A stretch of 64,000 nt of DNA from Strongylocentrotus droebachiensis (GCA_035222895.1 JAVYIG010006377.1:55012-119011), one strand, 5' to 3'. Numbered from the stretch's first letter, positions 34,870 through 46,311 are shown. Notes: generated by a model from the sequence alone, not told the origin. Numbers and translations are program-made.

Positions 34870-34886
34870 GAAGGGGGGGGGGGGGT
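34679..34886. repeat. (GA)n array with (TA)n insert and terminal G run
   Basis: Perfect (AG)n at 34681-34724 and further blocks to 34806, then (TA)7 near 34821-34835, (GA)n to about 34865 and G13 at 34873-34885. All-purine except for the TA insert. Confidence 0.92.
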
Positions 34887-36867
34887 ATCTGTAGGAGTCC
34901 TACTTTGCGTTTCTAATCACTGCAACAAGTTTTGGAAGCTTCAATAATTCTATTCAGGAATGGTTCTATTGTAGGAAAACATTTTCATCCAATAATTCCT
35001 TTAAATATAGGTTGTATTTGTTCCAAAATATATCTGTAACAAGATATCAAACTTTGTACGGATTCTATTTTTTCAGAGAAAGGAGAACATCTTAACAGCA
35101 CCATTCACACAAAAGAAAACATACCATGAAGAAATTTATATAGAATCCTCATATATTACCGGTAAACGCCATATACCAGTAGGCTAGTGAAAGAGAAATT
35201 CACTTGAACTGAATATTGAATTAATATATATTGTGTGAGGGAAATAATTTTTGAGGGAAGCACGTGTGGCATATTTTAAACTCTCTGACATTTACAGGTT
35301 TGTTATGTTGACTGGATTCTGTTTTATTTATAGATTTTATATGAAATTATTCATGTCAAAACATCTGTTTTAAGTTTTATGACATTTGTTGTAGGTTTTC
35401 CTCCACATCTATTTTCTCAATGAAGCTCAAAAATTGAGAATTTGGGAAATTATTGTAAGGCCATGAAGTTACATGAAAAAATACTTCTTTCTCTTTGCCT
35501 AAATGGGGGCAGGTAGGAGGACAGGAGGGGGGGGGGGGGGGTGTGAGGAGTGGTATGATGTAAAGTGTCTAGACACATTCTTGCCAGTGGTGTTATTATA
35601 TAGGAAGACTGATGATGTATGTTCTTAGAGATGACCTCAGAATATATGGGTGGCAAACTTACACCTGTTTGCTCGCATCACTTACCAAACTTTCTTGAAG
35701 ATGAGAGGATTGGTAGTAGTCTATAAGAGCAGGCTCTGGAATGATCTATTTCATGTACTGACAGCCAGAACGGTGTTAGCTTTGTGTTTATATGATGTAA
35801 CCTAATGCCTTTCCAACACTTGGAACATGATTTCATTGACTCACGTCCAGCCTATTATGGAATGAAGTACTTACAAATGTTTGTGTGCTATGTTCAAAAA
35901 GAGAGAAAGAAAAGTACAAGGATTAGTGTTTTCATATCTTATCCTGAAAGCTGTCATATCCCCACCCCCCCCCCCCCCCTCTCCCCAACATAACATTTCT
36001 CAATTCCTGGACTTGTTGAAGGCTTCCCCTTATATTACAGCACGACCCTTCTGTATGATTGTCATAACCATTCTACTTTCCAGATGCAGGTTATATCTTT
36101 GATTTTTATTTTGATGTCGACTTATAGATTTTTAATGAACAAATAAAGAAAAATATATAGGGCACACAATCAAGAAAAGATGGATAAGAACGAGAATTGA
36201 GTGTTGCTCTTGGGGTGGTATTTCGCACCTGTTGTTCAACATCATATCATCCAGGAGAGGATTTCAGCTACCATGACAACACTAATGGAGGTTGTTGAAT
36301 ACCCTGACCCTAAACCGAACCAACGTGGATAGAGTTTGAAATTTTCATATACTCTGCTTGAATCTTGCTGCAATATTGATGTTTGGAATTTTCAAAATGA
36401 GGTTTTCTCGTCCATGATGCCATTCCAGATTCCTTCAGTGTTTGACTCCTCATTATCACTTGTTAACAACTAAACATGTCTAATATTATACTGAAGTAGT
36501 GCCATAACCTAATTCATTTACATTCAGAGAGACACAGATAGGTCCACAAAAATATAAAAATGTCATTTGAATTTTTTAAAATTCCAGCGATGTAGATCAA
36601 TGTTAATACAAAACAAATACACCCTGCAAATGTTTGAGTTGTCAATGCACTCATATTTGTTCTTGGAAAAATATGAGATGTGTAAAACACATACCGGTAA
36701 AACATCTGATGAATGAGCTGTAGTCAAGATATGAAACTTGTGAAACCAGTATGTTTATATTTTGTCCTCCCAAAGATGACACCAATTTGTGATTTTATCT
36801 CCTGATTCACTGGATGATGATGTCCATATGGAAGGATTGGATTGGGGGTGGGGTCGATGTAGTGTAG
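34887..36867. other. Unique DNA with oligo-G (35527) and oligo-C (35965) runs
   Basis: A G run of about 16 lies at 35527-35542 and a C run of about 15 at 35965-35979, otherwise ordinary sequence. Positions 35760-35825 contain GACAGCCAGAACGGTGTTAG and CCTAATGCCTTTCC, a possible very decayed hairpin repeat. GCTACCATGACAAC at 36267-36280 is a weak X-box. Confidence 0.4.
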
Positions 36868-36909
36868 TTATCAGCCTGGTATGGGACCACCCATTCCACA
36901 GGCTGATAA
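36868..36909. repeat. 11-bp perfect inverted repeat with 20-bp loop
   Basis: TTATCAGCCTG (36868-36878) and CAGGCTGATAA (36899-36909) are exact complements. Confidence 0.7.
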
Positions 36910-38659
36910 GACTATGTCATCACCATCATTAATGTCAGATTTGAAACACAAGTAAGAGAAGAGAAAAGTTGCAGATGGTAGCCATTTCTGAACTCTTTGA
37001 ATGCCTTGAGAATATACAAAACTCTGGCTACATCCTCTTATTCTTATGTTACTACTCCTAATCATTTTTTCTCAATCATCTTTCCATCTATACAGTTTGT
37101 ACAACCAACAACTTTTTCGTACATTTTAGTTAAATATGTATGTTTGAACCATGAAGTTTTTAAAATATATTTGTATTGAGTTGGTTTTGATAAATGTTTA
37201 GTTTGCTTCAGATGTTAGAATTGTACTGGTATATTTTAATTTTAATTTTTTTGTTTTGTTACATGTCCTTAGATTAGTAAGGAATACCACTTACCATTGG
37301 ATATTAAATTACCTTGTTGAGCTTTTTTTATTATGTTGATAGGCGTAAGAATGGTGTACAAAGGTTACCGATCTGCCTCCAGAGTGCTTTGATATAGGTC
37401 ATGCTAGCCACTGCAAATCTGCCAGATGCTCAGCCATATTTCAGCAGATATACAGAAGGCAATGTTATTGTTTATTTCCAAACACATGCCAGATTGGTGT
37501 AACGATGACAGTTTGTCAAACGCCTTCCTTTGCAGAACTTGACCACCCTGGCGAGACAGATGAGGGCTGAGGATGAGGCAGCGGGGAAGATATCAGCTGA
37601 ACAATCTTCCAAGTGTTTACACCACGGTTTCAGTGTTTAGGGTCAAACGCTGGCCTCGCTCGGTTCTTTTGAGAAAACACAGGTGGTAGCAAGATGATAG
37701 ATGGAGTTTGTCTTCCGCTCGTTCCCTCACAAATTTGATAGTAATGGGAGTCGGTGGGAAGAGAGATGAAGGAAGGAAGGAAGATAAGGGGTGAGAAAAT
37801 AGGTGGAGTTGGACTTTGAAGAGGAGAAAGGAGAAGGATGGAGAAGTAAAGGTTATTTGAGGGAAAAGAGGCCTGTTATAAATAGCAGGATGGGAAATAG
37901 ACCAAACACCTTTTTTTAGTGAAAGAAGGACAGATGTATAGGTCGTTATTTTGAGAGAGTACTGTTGCAAGAGAAAGACACAGAGAGTAGTGAAAACATT
38001 TCATGTAATCAGAGGAGATGTAAATAAATAACACCACTAAGATTGCAGAATTTTGAGAGTAGCTAGAGACAAAAAAATTATTGAGCACTTCTTCTTACTC
38101 CATGACAAATGAAGAAAATCTCAATGCATTGTATGGAACTCTTGTCTGCCACCCCATTACCGCATTGAGAAAGTCTTTATTTTCTCAGTCATCTCTTCCT
38201 ACAATACCCTTCTCCTTGTACTACTGCAGTCTTTCTCCTGTTCAAGTTTGAGTAATTTCTCCCCTGCCCCCTGCTTGTATCTAGGAGTTCCCTTGACACC
38301 TTGACACGTGTACCATCCTTCCCATCCTTTGCTTTATGTCCTTATGTCCTCAGTATCTGTTGACCCTAGGGCTGTGTCTGGCATACCAGACATGGTTTAC
38401 ACTGGACTTCAGGCCATCATCTTTTCTCCTTTCAAACTGGCATCCTGTCTTCATTTAAGATTTTTGTCTCTAGAAAGAGACATCTCATTATCCTTCCATC
38501 TTTGGATTCTAGAAGATGGGTCAAAAGAAACTACTGAAAATAAAATACCTTGCGTTTAATGAATGTTATAGCACATCACATACCACAGTTGAGGATTTGC
38601 CATGTGTAGACATTTAGCCTTGGCCTTTTCCGGGTTCCCATTATATCACAGCGCTTTAG
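36910..38659. other. Unique DNA, nothing recognised
   Basis: The minus-strand frame at 37617-37970 crosses a purine-rich stretch and is treated as chance. Confidence 0.45.
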
Positions 38660-38740
38660 TTTAGTGTTGCATTCTAAGGTTCTCATTCACTACACCTGGG
38701 TTAAGAGAGGCAAGCCCTTGATCCGTGTCATCTATCTGAG
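38660..38740 (-). mobile_element. SINE body fragment
   Basis: CACTACACCTGGGTTAAGAG followed by AGGCAAGCCCTTGATCC matches the body of the SINE at 2932-3252 (AACACCTGGGTGGAGAGTGG, CAAAAGACTTGCC) in the same window orientation. Neither tRNA head nor tail is preserved. Confidence 0.45.
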
Positions 38741-39549
38741 GATGGATATGATCACAGTCCCCACATTGTGGATACAATAGCTACTATACTACCAAAGGTC
38801 AAAGGTTAAATGAATTCAAGTAGTATACAAGTTCAGTTAAATAATTCAAGGTGCGTAAATTAAGGAAAGCGGATATATCGAAGCGACACTTTTAAAATAG
38901 TAAATGGGAGCATGTAGGCCTGCAAAGTGCAGCATTGTTCGGGTTAAAATGACATTGGGTCTCTTGATACAGACTAATATGAGATGCAGAACCCCCATGA
39001 TAAACAGCAGTCAAATGCTACTAATTTGTTTATCTGATGAACAACTCATAGACATTTCTCTAATTAGGATCCCCCTCTCTCAAACCTCACTAGCTTTCTT
39101 TTCTTTCTTTCTTTCTTATTTTCTTTTCTCTCTCTCTCCCTGCATGATCCCCCTTTTTTTTCTCTCTCTACCTATTTTTCCTCTTCTTTTCCCTTTCTTT
39201 CTTCTCTCTCTTTCTCTCTCTCTCTCTTTTTTTTCTCTTTCTCTCCTCTCTCTCTCTCTCTCTCTCCTATTTCACTTGATGTTTGGATGGATGGATGGGC
39301 AATGGTAGTTTTGTCATCAGATGCTGTAATTCTTCATTTCAAATAGAAGTTACAGCTATCTTTTGAGGGTTGGTGGGGGGGGGGGGGGGGGTGATTATTC
39401 AATCTCTAATAATAGACCCTTTAAAGTTATTGATAAAATGTAACTAGGCCTTTACGATTAAATTTATTTTTGTATTAGTTTAGCATTCATTTTTATGTAA
39501 ACCCTTACTTTCTTTTGGATGGTAACACATGATATTGTATGCTAAGAGG
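38741..39549. repeat. Unique DNA containing a (CT)n/(CTTT)n tract at 39100-39267 and a G run at 39374
   Basis: TTTC and TC repeats fill 39100-39267. GGATGGATGGATGG follows. A G run of about 17 lies at 39374-39390. No gene is recognised. Confidence 0.8.
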
Positions 39550-39789
39550 TTAAAGATAAACTTTAGTACTGGTAATGCGATTGCATTGTGAAAGAAAAGG
39601 AGTGGAAAGGATCAGAAACAGATGATCATGTAGCATGTAAGTATTGGTGTGCACGGCAAGGTTCTGGAGTCATCAAAATCATAATAAATTTGACCGAGTC
39701 TTGGTAAAGTAACAAGCACTCACATAGAAAGCTATATATGGGACAACACACATGGTGTCGGGGCTAGTACTACCTTGATTTACATCAAT

Positions 39790-39950
39790 AAATCAACGTA
39801 TCTACCTATTCTACTTTGCTATTGTTGCACCTCAACATTGCATAACCGAAACTTAAAACACATCGCCAAATTGCTCATACCCCCCCGACCAATGGCGCCC
39901 TCCGTGACCCTTGCGTCCGAGCGCCGCCAACGTAACCTCTTCCTCTTATC
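39790..39950. repeat. Left inverted terminal repeat of the DIRS-like element
   Basis: 161 bases from AAATCAACGTATCTACC to CTCTTCCTCTTATC, matched in inverted orientation at 45481-45641 with one visible mismatch. The outermost bases (39776-39790) are unique to this side and are represented in the internal complementary region. Confidence 0.93.
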
Positions 39951-40299
39951 TCTTCGCATCCGAACGGATAAGTTACACTAAAAATCGCTCCCAAAAGTTG
40001 AAGAGTTTTTCCTCTTTAGTCACTTTTTGGTTCGCATTTTCGCCTTTTATAATATTCTCTACGATTTCCTGTTCGTTAGAGAGTAGTTTCACTCCGTGAA
40101 TTTATTTATTTATCAGTATTCTAGAACGTTTTCTTGCCGACTACTGTTACGTTTCCGCTTTCGCGTTTGCCTGTCCTCACTCCTCCGAGGCCTCGGGTGC
40201 GTGCGGGGGTAGTCGGTGGGGTGTTTTAGTCACTGGTAGTTTATTTAATTCTTGTTGATAATTGCTCGTACCCTTTGTTTAATTTTCTTTCCCGCAGGT

Positions 40300-42470
40300 T
40301 ATAATATGTCTCGCAGTTCTTATTTTCTCTTAGCAGGTTTCACGAAGAAGAAATCAAGTTCTGTCGCGAGAAAGAAGACGAAGGATTCTATTAATAAGTC
40401 TTCGTTAGTTACGCCCCTCGGGAGCGGTGGTGACACCGCAAACCCCGGGGATGCGAACGTCAGTGGACGTTTATGCGGGCAAGGGAAGCCCAGGAAAATG
40501 GTTGAGAAGGCGATACGTCGCCCCTCAATACGGTTCCCGGAAACCCAGAGGTTCTTACCCTGGGTGGAACGGGCCTTAGTTCTGCACCGCCAACAATTGT
40601 TCCGTCGGTTCTTTTGTTTGGTCGGTGCACAAATCCATTGACGGGTACGAAGACGAAGGATTCTAGTAATAAGTCTTCGTTAGTTACGCCCCTCGGGAGC
40701 GGTGGTGACACCGCAAATCCCAAGGATGCGAACGTCAGTGGACGTTTATGCGGGCAAGGGAAGCCCAGGAGAATGGTTGAGAAGGCGATATTGTCGCCCC
40801 TCAATACGGTTCCCGGAAACCCAGAGGTTCTTACCCTGGGTGGAATGGGCCTTAGTTCTGCACCGCCAACAATTGTTCCGTCGGTTCTTTTGTTTGGTCG
40901 GTGCACAAATCCATCGACGGATATTCGGGTTGCTTCTGTGGATCCGGACTTGAACCGGTCACCGTTCGGTTCTTCTGTCCCTTTGTCGGATTTGCCGGTT
41001 CCGGATTTCGGTCCGGATACCCGTGCATCCGAGTCGGATCCTGGGGCTTCAACTAACCGCGCCTCTCCGTCGGTGCGTGTTCCGTTTTCCCGATTCGGTT
41101 TGCGGGGAGCTCCTACCGTCGGGCCTTTATCGGATAACCGTCCCGTTTCTTCGGCCTTTTCCGTTACCGCTACGTCTCGTAAGAGGCGGGGTTCCCGGGA
41201 CGCTGTGGCCGGTTCTTCCTCGGATTTTGTTTATCCTTCGAAGAATCCGCGCTCTGATTTTATGGCACCGTTTGCGGCTCCTCGGGGTCCGCCTTTGGTG
41301 GCTACTCTCCCTCCGTCGGTGCCTCCACCCCCGCCGGAATTTTCGGATTGGATGCGGGCTTTTGCTGACGCTTTTCGATCTTCGGTGCCCGAGTCGGCTC
41401 CTCCGGTTCGTCCTACTTCACTTTCGGATCCGATCGCGGTTGATTTATTTTCGGAGTTTTCCGAAGATGCATCGATCTCGCCTGAGCAGTCGCCGGTGCG
41501 GGTTTCGAGTTGTCGTATTCAGCCGGGGTCCTCTCTTTTTTGCTTCTCCGCCTCACGCTTCGTTGGGCGCTCCGAGAGGCGGGGATCGTCCCTGTTTATC
41601 TGGTCAAGATAGGGGGGGCTCGGTTGATCGTTGGGACACTGGTTCCATCGCTCAGTCGTCTGGTTTAGTTGCGGGGGATGATGCGTCTTCTTCCGTTTGT
41701 GTCTCTGGCGGCGGATTCGTTAGCCTTGTTTCACAAATATGTGCCCGATTCGTGTGTCGTCCCGGAGTTATCGGCGGGGCTTCCTGTCTTCTAAATCGGA
41801 CTCTTCAGCGTTTCAGGGACTGTTTCTTTCTGATCTACACAAAGAGGAATTTGTGAATGCCGCAGAAGACTTGTCGTCATCGACGGGATTTCTTGAGCGG
41901 CAGGTGGACAAGTACGCTTTCGTTCCTCAGGATGCGGATTTGTATTTGTGTCCTAAACGGGTTTCTCCCAAACTTGTGGCGGTGGCCAGTCGTTTGGGGA
42001 AGAAGTTTGGGACTCGTGGTCCTTTTGATAAAAGTAACAATTTGTTGTTTGATCTTTTCTCACGGCTTGCGGTGACTTCGTATTCCATCGGGAAGTATCG
42101 TCGGGAGGCTCCCGCATCAAATTCCAGGACTGCTTCCGCAGATTCCAGTGGCCAGCCCCCACCTTTGTGGAGATAGTTTCACTACTCTACTGCAAGCCGA
42201 GATTGATGGTGAGAAGCAGGCTCGAGACCTGTCCGTTGCTTTTCGTGATGTCCAAGAACCGGTTCCTTCCTCCAGACCTCGTAAGAAAAGTTTGAAGTTT
42301 TCGGGTTCTTTTCGTAAGAACGTCGGCCAGTCTAAGGGCCGCCCTCAGGACTGGTACCCGGCCGAGGAGGAATACCAGGATCGTGGTCGTCCTTCGTCTC
42401 AAGGTTCTTCTTACTGTGATTCTTCTATCTTCCAGGACTCCCTTTCGTGGTGGTGGGAAGTCATTCTCTA
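40300..42470 (+). mobile_element. Gag-like (ORF1) region of the DIRS-like element, fossil
   Basis: A Ser/Pro-rich region following the left terminal repeat, beginning near MSRSSYFLLAG. It has the position and low-complexity proline/serine composition usual for DIRS ORF1, whose product is thought to be a nucleocapsid-type protein. No zinc knuckle is evident. It is interrupted, and it contains the internal duplication at 40375-40920. Confidence 0.65.
40375..40920. repeat. ~275-bp tandem duplication inside the DIRS-like element
   Basis: Two head-to-tail copies beginning AAGACGAAGGATTCTA (40375 and 40650) and ending CACAAATCCATYGACGG (40644 and 40920) are nearly identical. The duplication is therefore recent. 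Whether it belongs to the family or only to this copy cannot be told from one locus. Confidence 0.9.
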
Positions 42471-42649
42471 GATGATGGCTTCCCCCGAGTGTTTGGGTCT
42501 TAGGTCGGCGGGCGGCTCCGGAGATTTCTCCCGGCGTGGGAGAAGATCACCAGCGACGCATTTGTTCTGTCGGTGGTACGAGAAGGGTTCTTCGTAGATT
42601 TTGTGGAACCTCTTCCGAATGGCGTCCTCTGGAGCCGCTCTTAGATCAT

Positions 42650-43400
42650 GTCCCCTCTTTTCAGAGTCACTTTTCCTCCGAATTCGTTGTCTCTGTTAGA
42701 GAAGGGGGCAATAGAGGAAGTAGACGATCACCCGTGTCTTTGTTTGTCGCCGGTGTTCGTAATTCCCAAGTGCTCGGGTTCTTTAAGAATGATTCTCAAC
42801 ATGAAGCGGTTTAACCTTCTTTTGGGAAAGGTTCATTTCCGAATGGTTCATCTGGCAACCATCCTTTCTTCATTGAATCCCGCAGACGTCGCGGTTTCTT
42901 TGGATCTTCGCGACGCTCATTTTCATGTGCCGATACATCCGCGGTCGCGGGATCTTGTGGGTTTTGCTTTCCTGGGCAAATTCTACCGTTACAGAGCGCT
43001 CCTGTTCGGTTTGCGCCCTGCTCCTCGGATTTTCAACGAGAGTCGTGGCGTCAGTCATGCTGTTGGATCATGTGCAGATTCTGATCAGCACGACTCAAGT
43101 TCTCGGATTTCTCATAATTTGGGAGAAATCAGGATTCGTTCCGACTCGCACGCCGTCTTACCTAGGTGCTCAGCTGGACATTCGTCATCAGCTGGCTCGT
43201 CCCAGGCTCGACAGGGTCGAGACGATAGTCAGGACTGCTCGGTCTCTGAGATGTGCACGTCGGGTGAAAGCCGAGTGTTGGCTTCAGTGGCTAGGGTTTC
43301 TCTCCAGTCTAGTCGACATGCTTCCAGATTGTCGACTATTGATGAGTCCCTTCCAACTCTTTCTGTTGGAGTTTTATCAGCCGAGCGTGAGTTCTCTTTT
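42650..43400 (+). mobile_element. Reverse transcriptase and connection region of the DIRS-like element, fossil
   Basis: Conserved reverse transcriptase blocks are recognisable, including SPVFVIPKCSGSLRMILNMK and AVSLDLRDAHFHVPIHP, the latter the DIRS-group version of the first catalytic-aspartate motif. The connection region towards 43400 resembles other DIRS elements (YLGAQLDIRHQLARPRLDRV). This would copy element RNA into DNA. The region is interrupted and not functional as it stands. Confidence 0.85.
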
Positions 43401-43900
43401 GTAGTGGATCCCCCTGTTGTCCAGAATCAAGGGTCTTCTAGGTCCATGGCTTCGTCGTTCCTTCTTCCTTCAGGGCAAACGCTTCCGAGTTCCTCTCCCT
43501 TCTGTGACTGTCACCACGACGCGTCGCTGTTGGTTTGGGGAGGTCTTTGCCAGGGGTCAATGATTTCAGGAGACTGGAGTCATCTGGACTTCTCTGCCCC
43601 ACATCTATGTGTTGGAACTCATGGGAGTGTTTGCTTCGCTTCGTCACTTCCGTGCTCGTCTGGTGGGTCGTTCGTTTCTGATTCTTACGGACAACGTTTC
43701 GGTGATGGCGTACATCAACAGGCAGGGAGGCACTCATTCTGTGGCTCTGAACGAGTTGGCCTCTCAACTCTGGGCGTGGTGCAAGGGGGCGAGGGTGTTC
43801 CCGTTTGCATCACATATCCCGGGCGAAGAGAATATCTTAGCGGACTTTCTCTCCAGAGACAAGTGCCTTCCCTCAGAGTGGACTCTGCCTCCGACTGTCT
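43400..43900 (+). mobile_element. RNase H region of the DIRS-like element, fossil
   Basis: Shows the RNase H landmarks of this group: LELMGVFASLRHF, LILTDNVSVMAYINRQGG, and HIPGEENILADFLSR near the end. The domain degrades the RNA strand during reverse transcription. It follows the reverse transcriptase directly, as expected. Confidence 0.85.
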
Positions 43901-44279
43901 TCAGGCAACTGGGGAGAGTGTTCGGTGTTCTCGACATCGATCTCTTCGCAACTTCGCTCAACCATCGTTTTCCTCGATTTTCTCGAGAGTCCGGGAACCA
44001 GGAGCTTTTGCTCTGGACGCTTTTGCGATCCCGTGGAGGGATGGAGGGCTTACGCCTTTCCCCCGTTCGCGTTGTTTCCCCATGTGCTCTGGAAGATCAG
44101 GGAAGATCAAGCGATGATGATGCTCATAGCTCCTTGGTGGCCGGCGAGGTCGTGGTTTCAGGACCTCCTGACCCTCCTGGTGGGGGCTCCGTGGTCGTTA
44201 CCGTGTCATCCGGATCTGGTGTCGCAACCTCTGTCTGGTATTCTACACCAGCGGCCGGAAATCCTTCGTCTGACCGCTT

Positions 44280-45275
44280 GGCGGTTATCGGGAAGAGGGC
44301 TCGTTCGTCAGGTTTCTCCGAACGTGCTGCACAATTTCTAGTCCAGAGTAGACGAGAGTCGACCAGGAGGGTTTACAACTCCTGGTTGGATGCTTTTCAC
44401 ACTTGGTGTGAGGAGGTGGGCGTCGCCCCTAGAGAGGCGTCTTTACCTTCTATTGCTGACTTTCTGATCCCTTTGTATGACAAGGGGAGAGCTCTGTCAA
44501 CGATTTGTGGTTATCGGTCTGCTATCTTCGGTTTCTTCTGCTCCTCAGCTAGCGGCTCTTTTGAAGTCTTTCTTCCTTAAGAGACCCTTCTTCAGACCTC
44601 TGACGCCAGTGTGGAGTTTACCCAAGGTTTTGGCACTCCCTTCGAACCGCTGTGTTCTGCGACGCTTATGCTTACTACGGTCAAGACGGTTTTTCTCATG
44701 GTAATCACTTCTGGTCAGCGTAGGAGCTCACTTCATACCCTTTCAGCTGCCCCTGGGCATATCCGCTGGGAAGGACGTGGGGTTCGTTTGATTCCCAAGG
44801 CTTCTTTATTTCTTAGAATCAGTCTGACACGTCGGGTTCAGTGGAAGTGGTGCTTCATCCCTTGTCGGATTTTTCTCGGTCTTCAGGGACGGACTGTGGT
44901 GTCCCGTTCGCGCCCTCAAATGGTATCTTTACAAGACGAAGCCTTTTCGCAAGTCGGATCAGCTCTTTCTGGTTTCTCGAGAGCCACTTTCGGCGGCATC
45001 TTGGGATACGATCTCCAGGTGGTTAGTCTTGGCTATCAAGGCTGCGGGCCCTGAGGCCTTGACGCCTGGCAGGGCTCCTCGTGCCCATGATACTCACAGT
45101 GTCAGTACGTCTTGGGCTCTTTTCATCGTTGTTTCAGTTCAAGATATCTGTAAAGCAGCTTTTTGGAAGTCTCCAAGTTCTTTTACTGCTTTTTACCTCA
45201 AAGATGTGCCCGCGGGCGAACGAGCCTTTGTGGTCGCTTCTCTGAAGGCGACTTCGTCGTCTATTTCTCATTAAA
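44280..45275 (+). mobile_element. Tyrosine recombinase region of the DIRS-like element, fossil
   Basis: An N-terminal SAM-like core-binding region is recognisable from SRRESTRRVYNSWLDAFHTW to STICGYRSAIFGFF. The end of the region reads AAFWKSPSSFTAFYLKDV, the block that normally carries the catalytic tyrosine in DIRS recombinases. This identifies the element as DIRS rather than LTR retrotransposon. The region is interrupted. Confidence 0.8.
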
Positions 45276-45327
45276 TTGATGAGTTTGCTTGGTTTTTACC
45301 ACCCGGCATTAATCTGTGCTGGTCTTT

Positions 45328-45430
45328 AGCAAAGTAGAATAGGTAGATACGTTGATTTATTGATGTAAATCATGAAAATCAGTATTGATTTTATTATTTA
45401 CGATATAAATCTACGTATCTACCTATTTTC
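45328..45430. repeat. Internal complementary region of the DIRS-like element
   Basis: The first part, AGCAAAGTAGAATAGGTAGA to TTGATGTAAATCA, is the complement of the extreme left end (39776-39813). The second part, ATGAAAATCAGTATTGATTT to TACGTATCTACC, is the complement of the extreme right end (about 45623-45681). The two parts meet near 45369-45374. In the DIRS replication model such a region templates completion of the termini and circle closure. Confidence 0.9.
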
Positions 45431-45480
45431 CCTCCCTCCATCCCCAGCGCCTTTACCAAGGTGTGTCCTAGGGAACTCGT

Positions 45481-45641
45481 GATAAGAGGAAGAGGTTACG
45501 TTGGCGGCGCTCGGACGCAAGGGTCACGGAGGGCGCCATTGGTCGGGGGGGTATGAGCAATTTGGCGATGTGTTTTAAGTTTCGGTTATGCAATGTTGAG
45601 GTGCAACAATAGCAAAGTAGAATAGGTAGATACGTAGATTT
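45481..45641. repeat. Right inverted terminal repeat of the DIRS-like element
   Basis: Exact complement, bar one position, of 39790-39950. The element extends a further 40 bases of unique end (to about 45681) that is represented in the internal complementary region. Confidence 0.93.
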
Positions 45642-45840
45642 ATATCGTAAATAATAAAATCAATACTGATTTTCATGATTTCCTTGTCTTTCTATGCTCA
45701 TTACTCAGCCAGTATACATTTTCTTCCAAAATTGTTTAGCACATGTCATTTATTTGTAATCTTGAACATTCAGTGTAAGTTTCATTTGATTCTGTGAGAA
45801 TTAATTTTTTTTTTTTACCAGTACTGGAGTTTATCTTTAA

Positions 45841-46303
45841 AGGGTATTGTCGCACTAAATATATAAACTATTGGCCCTCAGCAGGCAATTCTACTGATAT
45901 TAATTCTGTCCGATCAAAGAAGAAGGCAATTGAATGATGTTACTCAAACTTCCTCATTTTATTGTTTGTACAATCCCCAAAAGTACTTTCTAGAAGTAGA
46001 ACAATAAAACAGAACACATATTTCACATTTATTACATTTGCACCATGTGTATGCAAGCTGTAACAGATGTTTTAATTATCAAGCTTTGTTTAATTTAGAC
46101 CTCTATTTCCTTCTTGTTGTCATGCTATCATTGTTGAATACAATTACATAGTCAGCAGAACTTTATGACTGTTCTATTTTGGGAACAATAGGATTTTAGA
46201 ACTATTTCAAATCCTGGACAATGCCACTGGATGACACAACTGCAAAAAAAAGCTAGAAAAAAAAGAAGAAATTATGATCACAACATTGTGCAACCTCATG
46301 TTG
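45841..46303. other. AT-rich unique DNA, nothing recognised
   Basis: Host flank of the nested MITE/DIRS insertion. No features are seen. Confidence 0.45.
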
Positions 46304-46311
46304 CTATAGAA

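Larger units (their letters stand above)
39776..45681 (+). mobile_element. DIRS-like tyrosine-recombinase retroelement (fossil)
   Basis: A retroelement of about 5.9 kb in plus orientation with the DIRS1-type layout: inverted terminal repeats, gag-like region, reverse transcriptase, RNase H and tyrosine recombinase regions, then an internal complementary region just inside the right terminal repeat. DIRS elements have no integrase or LTRs. A circular DNA copy is thought to be inserted by the tyrosine recombinase without target duplication, and none is seen here (both edges read TGATTT). The reading frames are interrupted at roughly half a dozen places, so this copy is broken. The terminal repeats differ at about 1 of 161 positions, which suggests a young insertion. 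Base composition is far more GC- and CpG-rich than the flanks. Confidence 0.9.
39550..45840. mobile_element. MITE with TTAA at both ends, copy B, split by a DIRS-like element
   Basis: The left end at 39550 reads TTAAAGATAAACTTTAGTAC continuing TGG. The right end, in reverse complement from 45840, reads TTAAAGATAAACTCCAGTAC then TGG, so both ends carry TTAA and a matching inverted repeat of about 23 bp. The left part (to 39775) aligns through AAGGTTCTGGAGTCATCAAA with the intact copy at 9720-10128. Subtracting the inserted element leaves about 385 bp, close to the 409 bp of copy A. This is good evidence for a nested insertion. Confidence 0.65.

Noticed and set aside
39776-45681. LTR retrotransposon or Ngaro-type element
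   Set aside because: Ends are inverted, not direct or split-direct repeats. An internal complementary region and a tyrosine-recombinase region place it in the DIRS group.
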